From: Sphaerisporangium fuscum
Lineage (GTDB): Bacteria > Actinomycetota > Actinomycetes > Streptosporangiales > Streptosporangiaceae
DNA: 64,000 nt
NCBI RefSeq assembly: GCF_018531465.1
Contig: NZ_JAHDTF010000040.1
Span: forward strand, 1-64,000
Direction: 5' to 3'
The notes under the pieces are model-generated. The model searched no databases. It was not told where the DNA came from and saw nothing but the letters and a program-made list of their open reading frames with translations. Position numbers and translations under genes: made by a program. The first letter of the stretch is position 1; each line of letters begins with the position of its first letter. This document shows, piece by piece, positions 17,596-23,823 of this stretch.

Positions 17596-18495
17596 TCAGG
17601 GGGCGGACGAGATGTCGCGCATGCGGGCGGCCAGGTCGAGGGGGTCGCCGCTGACGAGGGCGGAGGTGGCGCGCCACCAGGCGAACCACTCGCCGCTGCG
17701 CCACATCCAGTCGACGTGCTCGACGGCGGCCACCACGTCGGCACGATCGCGCCACCGCTCGCCGACCAATTCGACGCCGGCGCCGTGGCGCAGCGCCCAC
17801 CGGCGCAGCACCTCGCCGGCGTCGTGGTCGACCGTCACGGTGTACGGGTCGGGGTGCTCGCCGGGCAGGGGGTGGGGGCCGAGTCCCGCGGCCACACCCC
17901 AGCTCCACTGCGCCTCGGCGGGCCTGGAGTAGCGGAGCGAGGTGAAGTCGAGGTCGGTGCCGACCCCGCCGGCCCGCTCCACGACCACGGCGTCGACCCG
18001 TCCGCCGGAGTCGAACGCCACCACCAGGCGGTCACCGGGAACGGCGTCGCCGGGCAGATCGATGCGGTCCTCGGCCCGCCAGGAGTTCAGGTCAACGGAC
18101 CCGATCGGTGCGCCCCAGGCGGCGTCGGCCGCGTCGTCGGCGATCCACGCGGCCAGCATCTCGAGCACGGTGAGATCGGTCCAGGGTTCGACGGCGGTGC
18201 TGCACGCGAGCACTTCGTCAGGCGCCGGGATCTTGCCGCCACGGCCGGCGGACCACCAGTCCTCGCCGAGCACGGCGGTGCCGACGATCAGGCCGGCGAC
18301 GGCGGCCAGCTCGCAGGACCGCCGGGTGAGCGGAGCCCCCTGCGCCAGCTCGGCACAGCGGGCCGTGCGGTCGTCACCGAGCACGGCTCTCGCCCCATCG
18401 AGCAGCGAGGCGGACGTCGGGTGCTCCTCACCCAGCAGGTCACGGATGAGCCGCCGGGCCTCCGATCGAGCGTCCTCCGCGCGGAACTCTCGCAT
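17596..18495 (-). CDS. Hypothetical protein (299 aa)
   Basis: I do not recognise a family. The protein is soluble and acidic, rich in Trp in its C-terminal half (VDWMWRSGEWFAWWRA), with no signal peptide or membrane helix. Third-position G/C use is normal for the region, so it is a real gene. I start it at ATG 18495, where GGAAGG lies one base away; the frame continues 51 codons upstream through repeat-like DNA without support. It may be an actinomycete-specific protein of the DUF6183 kind, but this is only a suggestion. It faces tdk convergently. Confidence 0.6.
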   Translation of the reverse strand: MREFRAEDARSEARRLIRDLLGEEHPTSASLLDGARAVLGDDRTARCAELAQGAPLTRRSCELAAVAGLIVGTAVLGEDWWSAGRGGKIPAPDEVLACSTAVEPWTDLTVLEMLAAWIADDAADAAWGAPIGSVDLNSWRAEDRIDLPGDAVPGDRLVVAFDSGGRVDAVVVERAGGVGTDLDFTSLRYSRPAEAQWSWGVAAGLGPHPLPGEHPDPYTVTVDHDAGEVLRRWALRHGAGVELVGERWRDRADVVAAVEHVDWMWRSGEWFAWWRATSALVSGDPLDLAARMRDISSAP

Positions 18496-18647
18496 GCCTT
18501 CCACGTTACGCCCGGAGATCCCTTGCCGCGAGGCTCCGCGAAGATCGGCGGGCCCGCACCGGCTCGCCTCCCTGCAGGTGAACGCCGGTCGCCTCTCGCC
18601 CTGCGGCTTGCCACGCCTTGACGCAACCTTTCCGGCAACCTTGCCCA

Positions 18648-18790
18648 AGCCTTTCCGACCGGCGAAGGCGAGGAGCCGACCGGCGGCGGCCGGCGTTTCC
18701 GGCGGGCACAGCCGAGGAGCCGACGGACGGCGGCCAGCGTTTGCGACCGGCGACGGTCAGCCTTTCCGGCCGGTGCGGCCGAGGAGCCAG
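18648..18790. repeat. Degenerate copies of the coxG 3' end
   Basis: AGCCTTTCCG followed by ..GAGGAGCC occurs at 18648-18677 and again at 18759-18788, where the second copy is the end of the coxG-like gene itself. An intermediate block beginning GAGGAGCCGAC recurs at 18670 and 18714. The spacer downstream of that gene therefore appears to be built from decayed duplicates of its last codons. Confidence 0.5.
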
Positions 18791-19506
18791 CCGATGACCG
18801 CGCTGCCGAGGGCGACACCGGCCCCCATGCCGAAGGCCGTCAGCACCGGCCAGACCCGAGCCTCGGCGCTGCGCTCACCCCGTGGCCGTTCGTACACGGT
18901 CTCGCCGACGGGCCGCCCGACCGGCGCCGCGACCGAGGACGATCCGGCCGCCGGGCCCGAGGGCACGACCGCTGCGGCGGGGACGGTCCCGGCGGCCGGG
19001 AGGGTGCCGACGGCGGGGACGGTCTCCCCGGTGGGGGCTGTCTCGGCGGCGTGCACGAGCGCGGGCGCGCCGTGCAGGTGCCGGTCGACGGCGCTGAAGA
19101 ACTCCCCGGCGGTCTTCTTCGCCACCGAACCGAGCATCCGCTGGCCCACCCCGCCGATCATGCCGCCCACGATCGCCTCGGCGTCGTAGTCGACCCGGGT
19201 GGAGCCGCCGTCGACCTCGCTCAGCGTGATGCGCACGGTGGCGTCGACGGTGCCGGGCGCTCCGGCGCCGCGCGCGCGGAGGGTGAACCGCTCGGGCTCC
19301 TCGGGGTCGGACAGCGCCACCTCGCCCTGGTAGACGCCCTTGATCGAGGCGACACCCGCGGCGACGGTCATGCGGTAGGTGTCGCCGCCGGTGGCCTCGA
19401 GCCGCTCGCACCCGGGGATGGTGCGCACGAGGACCGAGGGGTCCTGGAGGGCGGCCCAGACCCTGCCCCGCTCCGCCCCGACCACGGCACTGCCGACGAC
19501 CTTCAT
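18757..19506 (-). CDS. CoxG/SRPBCC-domain protein with C-terminal membrane anchor (249 aa)
   Basis: Residues 1-~150 form a CoxG-type SRPBCC fold (GSAVVGAERGRVWAALQDP, ..IPGCERLEATGGDTYRM). CoxG proteins recruit CO dehydrogenase to the membrane in carboxydotrophs. Here a long Ala/Pro/Thr-rich linker with repeated TVPAAG-like units leads to one C-terminal helix (VLTAFGMGAGVALGSAVIGW) and a basic tail, so it is membrane-anchored. No coxMSL genes are nearby, so its partner is unknown. ATG at 19506 has GGAGG five bases upstream. A GTG two codons earlier is less likely. Confidence 0.75.
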   Translation of the reverse strand: MKVVGSAVVGAERGRVWAALQDPSVLVRTIPGCERLEATGGDTYRMTVAAGVASIKGVYQGEVALSDPEEPERFTLRARGAGAPGTVDATVRITLSEVDGGSTRVDYDAEAIVGGMIGGVGQRMLGSVAKKTAGEFFSAVDRHLHGAPALVHAAETAPTGETVPAVGTLPAAGTVPAAAVVPSGPAAGSSSVAAPVGRPVGETVYERPRGERSAEARVWPVLTAFGMGAGVALGSAVIGWLLGRTGRKG

Positions 19507-19609
19507 GGACACCTCCGATGTCGAGAGACTAGAGACTCGCGCGCACCACGGATAAGGGCAACTTCTGCCCGTCGGCGGCCCCTCGGCTCGTCAGGTCTGA
19601 CGGGCCACG

Positions 19610-19709
19610 GGACGGACCGGACGGCTCCCGGACGGACCGCGCGACTCCGAGACGGACCGCGCGGCTCCCGGACGGACCGGGGAGCCCCGAGACGGACCGG
19701 ACGGTGCTC
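19610..19709. repeat. Five tandem 20-bp units
   Basis: Five back-to-back 20-bp units each begin (G/A)GACGGACCG and then vary (GACGGCTCCC, CGCGACTCCG, CGCGGCTCCC, GGGAGCCCCG, GACGGTGCTC). The array is intergenic, between the coxG-like start and the GntR remnant. Confidence 0.85.
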
Positions 19710-19778
19710 GATTGCCTCGCTCCGACCGCGAGGGGCGCCCCTTGGGGCGGCGGCCTTCCTCGTCATCCGGAGTCTTCC

Positions 19779-20105
19779 TCACCCTCGCTCCTCGTCAGGC
19801 CACCGCCACGCCCCTCGGGGATCAGTCTCGCAGGTTGCGCGGACCTGGGCCGGCAGCACCCGGGTGGTGACCTCGCATCCCTGCGCGCGCAGCTCGTCGG
19901 CGAAACTGCGCAGGGCCTGCAGGCGGTAGGCGGCCAGCGGCGGGCTGACGAAGGTGCCCCGGCCGGGCTGCTGGACGACCAGCCCCTGGTCGGACAGCGA
20001 CCGGAGCGCCTGCCGCAGGGTCATCAGGGTCCCGCCGAGCGAGGCGGCGGGCTCGCGCTGCGGCGGGAGGGCCTGGCCGGGCCGGTAGACGCCGCGCCCC
20101 GAGCA
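19779..20105 (-). pseudogene. GntR-family regulator, DNA-binding-domain remnant
   Basis: The minus-strand frame reads YRPGQALPPQREPAASL, MTLRQALRSLSDQGLV and QQPGRGTFVSPP, the second half of a GntR winged helix, followed by SFADELRAQGCEVTTRVL from the linker. It has no N-terminal helix or start codon upstream of YRPG and lacks the effector-binding domain, ending in a stop at 19779. Homology stops at about 20100, exactly where a plus-strand trpA-like remnant begins. I call it a broken gene; a short translated product from ATG 20024 is possible but would lack half of the helix-turn-helix. Confidence 0.65.
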
Positions 20106-20253
20106 CGCCGTGGAGGCCGCGACCTACGCGGACGGGGTGGCCATCGGCGCCGCCCTCATGCGCCGCGTCCTGTCCGGCGCGGGCCCCGCCGAGGTGGCCG
20201 CGGACGTCGCGGCGTTCCGCACCGCACTGGACGCCCACCAGGGGCGGTCCTGA
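20089..20253 (+). pseudogene. trpA-like C-terminal remnant
   Basis: The plus-strand frame reads PEHAVEAATYADGVAIGAAL, then MRRVL and AADVAAFRTALDA, and stops at 20253. This resembles the last helix-strand segment of tryptophan synthase alpha (TPEQA..ADGVVVGSA..). Nothing upstream of ~20089 continues the barrel; the frame is closed by TAG at 20086. It abuts the GntR remnant head to head, so both appear to be ends of genes brought together by a rearrangement. Assignment to TrpA rather than another phosphate-binding TIM barrel is moderate. Confidence 0.45.
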
Positions 20254-20331
20254 CCTTTCCGCCTCCTCATTACGGCAGCCGTGCGCCTGATGGCGGACGG
20301 CGGGCCGGCACAGGGGGTACCCGCCGTACGG

Positions 20332-20374
20332 CGGCGCCGGCTTCGCCGCACCCCCTCCCACCGCCCCGGCGCCG
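20332..20374 (+). repeat. 44-bp interspersed repeat, copy A
   Basis: The unit begins and ends with the self-complementary octamer CGGCGCCG and contains CTTCGCCG and CCCACCGCCC inside. Copies B (32138-32181) and C (32258-32301, inverted) match over nearly the whole unit. All three are intergenic. Confidence 0.65.
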
Positions 20375-20549
20375 ATCGACCACAACACCGAAGCGAGGAG
20401 ACAGGACGGTCCACCGTAGGCCGAGGCAGGACGGGCGGGGCCGGGGATGGGTGGTTTGTTGGGAATTCATCGGGAGTAGTGGGATTTATCATCTGCTTGA
20501 TCACGGGATAGGCCACGCTTACGACTTGTCATACGGACATCTCGTGCCC

Positions 20550-21725
20550 ATGGAGGCCCCGTTGCCGTCCCGTCCTGTTCGGATCGTCCTGGGTGTCGCC
20601 GCGGTGGTCGCGGCGGCGGCGCTGCTCGCGGTCCCCACGTCCGGCGCCGCCGCGGCAGGGGCCCGCGGGGAGGTCCGGTTGAACCAGATCCAGGTGATCG
20701 CGACGCACAACAGCTACCACCGGGAGCTGACCGACGCCGAGAAGGACGTCCAGCGCAGAACCGACGCGAACTGGTGGAACCTCGCCTACTCCCACGCCGC
20801 GCTGCCCGTCCAGTTCTCGCGCGAGCGGGTGCGGAGCATCGAGCTGGACATCTTCCCCGATCCCCAGGGCGGCCTCTACACCGCTCCCCTGGTGCGCCGG
20901 GACGCCGGCCTCGCCGTCGACCCGGACCCCGACCTCGCCAAGCCGGGCATGAAGGTGCTGCACTGGGCCGACCACGACTACGGCACGTCCTGCTCCACGC
21001 TGGTGAAGTGCCTGCGGCAGGTGCGTGAGTGGTCCACGGCCAACCCGGGGCACGTGCCGGTGCCGATCCTGCTGGAGTTCAAGCAGACCGACCCGGCCAT
21101 GGAGGCCCTCGGCGGGGCGAAGAGCCCCAAGTGGGACACCACGCTGATGGACCGGCTCGACGCCGAGATCCGCTCGGTCTTCCCGAAGAACGCGCTGGTC
21201 ACCCCGGACGACATCCGCAGGCCGGGCCTCACGCTGGAGCAGTCGGTGCTCAAGTACGGCTGGCCGGCCCTCGCCTCCTCGCGCGGCAAGGTGCTCTTCC
21301 TGATGGACAACCAGGCGGCCGACGTCCAGGGGCCCTACACGGACGGGCGTCCGAACCTCGAGGGCCGGGTGCTGTTCACCAACTCGCGCCCCGGCAGGCC
21401 GGACGCCGCGTTCGTCGAGCAGAACGAGCCGGGCGGGGCGAACACCGCGCAGATCCAGGACCTGGTGGCGAAGGGGTACTTCGTGCGCACCCGCGCGGAC
21501 GTGCCGTTCACCGAGGCCAGGTCCGGTGACACCTCCCGGCTCGCGGCCGCGCTGGCGAGCGGCGCGCAGGTGGTCAGCACCGACTTCCCGGCCGTCGGCC
21601 TGGCCGCCCGTTACGGCAGCGACTACGTGGCCGAGCTCCCGGACGGGCTCACCGCCCGCTGCGATCCGGTGAACGCCCCGCGCCACTGCGACTCGGACCG
21701 CCTGGAGACCCTCCGCGGGCACTGA
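20550..21725 (+). CDS. Secreted Ca2+-dependent phosphoinositide-specific phospholipase C-like protein (391 aa)
   Basis: A Sec signal peptide is clear: a basic start, an Ala/Val-rich core (IVLGVAAVVAAAALLAV) and an AAA-type cleavage region near residue 35. The mature part begins LNQIQVIATHNSYH, in which the His of THNS is the conserved catalytic histidine of PI-PLC-type TIM barrels, and continues with SIELDIFPDPQGG, HWADHDYGTSC and LLEFKQTDP. It probably cleaves phosphodiester bonds of inositol or glycerol phospholipids outside the cell, though substrate is inferred. No good ribosome site precedes ATG 20550. A possible promoter (TTGATC, 17 bp, TACGAC) sits at 20497-20525 in a locally AT-rich spacer. 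Confidence 0.8.
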   Translation: MEAPLPSRPVRIVLGVAAVVAAAALLAVPTSGAAAAGARGEVRLNQIQVIATHNSYHRELTDAEKDVQRRTDANWWNLAYSHAALPVQFSRERVRSIELDIFPDPQGGLYTAPLVRRDAGLAVDPDPDLAKPGMKVLHWADHDYGTSCSTLVKCLRQVREWSTANPGHVPVPILLEFKQTDPAMEALGGAKSPKWDTTLMDRLDAEIRSVFPKNALVTPDDIRRPGLTLEQSVLKYGWPALASSRGKVLFLMDNQAADVQGPYTDGRPNLEGRVLFTNSRPGRPDAAFVEQNEPGGANTAQIQDLVAKGYFVRTRADVPFTEARSGDTSRLAAALASGAQVVSTDFPAVGLAARYGSDYVAELPDGLTARCDPVNAPRHCDSDRLETLRGH

Positions 21726-21728
21726 GCT

Positions 21729-21763
21729 CCCGGGGGTGCCGACGGGCCGCCGGCACCCCCGGG
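21729..21763. terminator. Strong bidirectional hairpin
   Basis: CCCGGGGGTGCCG (21729-21741) pairs perfectly with CGGCACCCCCGGG (21751-21763) around a 9-base loop, three bases after the phospholipase stop and before the convergent sdaA. It should end both transcripts. Confidence 0.75.
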
Positions 21764-21865
21764 CGGGGCCGCCGAACCGTACGGGAAGCGGCCGGAGTCG
21801 GGCGCGGGACAACGTCACGACCCGCCTCAGCATCCGCTCGGGACGTGCTGGTGCCGCGCGCGCCG

Positions 21866-23245
21866 TCAGCACTCGATGACGTTGACGGCGAGGCCGCCGC
21901 GGGCCGTCTCCTTGTACTTGATCTTCATGTCGGCGCCCGTCTCGCGCATCGTCTTGATCACCTGGTCGAGGGAGACGTGGTGGGCACCGTCGCCGTGCAG
22001 GGCCATCCGCGCGGCCGTGATGGCCTTCACCGAGGCGACCGCGTTGCGTTCGATGCACGGGATCTGCACCAGTCCGCCCACCGGGTCGCAGGTCAGGCCC
22101 AGGTTGTGCTCCATGCCGATCTCGGCGGCGTTCTCGACCTGTTCGGGTGACCCGCCGAGCACCTCGGCGAGCCCTCCGGCGGCCATCGAGCAGGCGGACC
22201 CCACCTCCCCCTGGCAGCCGACCTCGGCCCCGGAGATCGAGGCGTTCTCCTTGAACAGCACCCCGATCGCCCCGGCCGTGAGCAGGAACCGCACCACGCC
22301 GTCGTCGTCGGCGCCGGGCACGAAGCGGGTGTAGTAGCTCAGCACGGCCGGGACGATGCCCGCCGCGCCGTTGGTCGGGGCCGTGACCACCCGGCCGCCG
22401 ACGGCGTTCTCCTCGTTCACCGCCAGCGCGGACAGCGTGACCCACTCCATCGCGCGCAGCGGGTCGGCCGCGTCGGAGGCCGACCGCCGCTCCAGCGCGC
22501 GGCGCAGCTCGGCGGCGCGGCGGCGCACCCGGAGCCCGCCGGGCAGCGTGCCGTCCCTGCTGGAGCCGCGCTCCACGCACTCGCGCATCACCCGCCAGAT
22601 GTCCAGCAGCCGGTCGCGGATCTCCCGCTCCGGACGCCAGGCCTTCTCGTTCTCCAGCATGATCGCGCTGACCGGCAGGCCGGTGGCCCTGGTGTGCGCC
22701 AGCAGCCCCGCGCCGGTGCTGAACGGGTACGGCACGGGGGTGGTGTCGGGCACCACCCGGCCGGGGCCGGTCGCCGACTCGTCGACGACGAAGCCCCCGC
22801 CCACCGAGTAGTACGTGCGCTCGCGGACGACGCCCCCGGCGGCGTCGCGCGCGGTGAAGACCATGCCGTTGGAGTGGTACGGCAGCCGCTGCCGGCGGTG
22901 CATGACCAGGTGCTCGTCCTCGGTGAACCGGATCTCGTGCTTGCCGAGCAGCCGCACGAGGCCGGTCTCGCGGATCTGGCGCAGCAGCGGCTCCACGGCG
23001 TCGACGTCGACCGTCTCGGGCGCCTCTCCGGACAGGCCGAGCAGCACGGCCTTGGGGCTGCCGTGCCCGTGCCCGGTGGCGCCGAGCGAGCCGTACAGCT
23101 CGGCCCGGACCGTCGTGACCTCCTGGAGGAGGCCGTCGCGCGCGAGGCCCTCGGCGAAGGTCCTGGCCGCGCGCATCGGGCCGACGGTGTGCGAGCTGGA
23201 CGGGCCGATCCCGACCTTGAACAGGTCGAAGACGCTGACGGTCAT
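21866..23245 (-). CDS. sdaA: L-serine ammonia-lyase, single-chain iron-sulfur type (459 aa)
   Basis: It deaminates L-serine to pyruvate and ammonia. The N-terminal SDH-beta domain (FDLFKVGIGPSSSHTVGPM) and the C-terminal alpha domain are fused as in E. coli SdaA. The cysteines proposed to bind the 4Fe-4S cluster are seen in EVGCQGEVGSAC and TCDPVGGLVQIPC. It is the last gene of the dmgO-glyA-soxBDAG-sdaA operon, and its ATG overlaps the soxG stop as ATGA. In this setting it drains serine made by GlyA from glycine, so betaine carbon ends as pyruvate. Confidence 0.93.
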   Translation of the reverse strand: MTVSVFDLFKVGIGPSSSHTVGPMRAARTFAEGLARDGLLQEVTTVRAELYGSLGATGHGHGSPKAVLLGLSGEAPETVDVDAVEPLLRQIRETGLVRLLGKHEIRFTEDEHLVMHRRQRLPYHSNGMVFTARDAAGGVVRERTYYSVGGGFVVDESATGPGRVVPDTTPVPYPFSTGAGLLAHTRATGLPVSAIMLENEKAWRPEREIRDRLLDIWRVMRECVERGSSRDGTLPGGLRVRRRAAELRRALERRSASDAADPLRAMEWVTLSALAVNEENAVGGRVVTAPTNGAAGIVPAVLSYYTRFVPGADDDGVVRFLLTAGAIGVLFKENASISGAEVGCQGEVGSACSMAAGGLAEVLGGSPEQVENAAEIGMEHNLGLTCDPVGGLVQIPCIERNAVASVKAITAARMALHGDGAHHVSLDQVIKTMRETGADMKIKYKETARGGLAVNVIEC

Positions 23246-23823
23246 GCGCTCCGTCCGGCCGGGTCGTCCTGGAGGTACTCGGTGGCGGCGTCGAGCAGCC
23301 AGTCGGCGAGGTAGCCGGCGAACGACGAGCGGACGAAGATCCGGAAGTCCTCGTCCTCCCTGGCGGCGAGCACGACCTGGGCGCGGGCCAGCATGGTCTG
23401 GACGCAGCGTCCCGGGCCGAAGACGCGCGGGTGCAGGTCGACGGCGCAGCCGTGGGCGAGCACGTCGCGAGCGCGCGGCCCGGCCAGGCGCACGGTGGTG
23501 CGGTGCGCGGAGACGTCGGTGACGGCGGCGTGCCGGGTCCCGGCGGCGGCCCGAAGACGCGCCTCCAGGTACTCGTCGCCGGGCGCCCCGACGACCAGCC
23601 ACTCGTCCGGGCCCAGCCACAGCAGGTCGGCGCCCTCCCCGCTCGCGCACGTGCCGGGCTCGGTGGGCAGCGGGACGCCGAGCGCGAAGGCGATGTCGGC
23701 GGCGGCCGGGCTCTTGGGGTCGACGCGCAGGTTGACCTGCGTGAGGAAGGGGATCTCCTCGACGCGCAGGTTCCGGCTCGACACGGGCGTGAACCGGGCC
23801 GGCGGGCTCGATCGGTCAGCCAT
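23242..23823 (-). CDS. soxG: Sarcosine oxidase gamma subunit (193 aa)
   Basis: This is the small fourth subunit of heterotetrameric sarcosine oxidase. FLTQVNLRVD, LWLGPDEWLVV and VTDVSAHRTTVRLAGPRARDVLAHGC are typical SoxG blocks with distant GcvT-like character. Length is normal (about 190-210 aa). Its ATG lies inside the end of soxA (8-bp overlap) and its stop overlaps sdaA, so it is made in step with its partners. It has no known catalytic residue; its place in the complex is structural. Confidence 0.92.
   Translation of the reverse strand: MADRSSPPARFTPVSSRNLRVEEIPFLTQVNLRVDPKSPAAADIAFALGVPLPTEPGTCASGEGADLLWLGPDEWLVVGAPGDEYLEARLRAAAGTRHAAVTDVSAHRTTVRLAGPRARDVLAHGCAVDLHPRVFGPGRCVQTMLARAQVVLAAREDEDFRIFVRSSFAGYLADWLLDAATEYLQDDPAGRSA

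Noticed and set aside
18757..19506. Part of a CO dehydrogenase operon
   Set aside because: No coxM, coxS or coxL gene is present in the window; only the SRPBCC fold is shared.
19610..19709. Possible CRISPR array
   Set aside because: The 20-bp units follow each other with no spacers and no cas genes are near.
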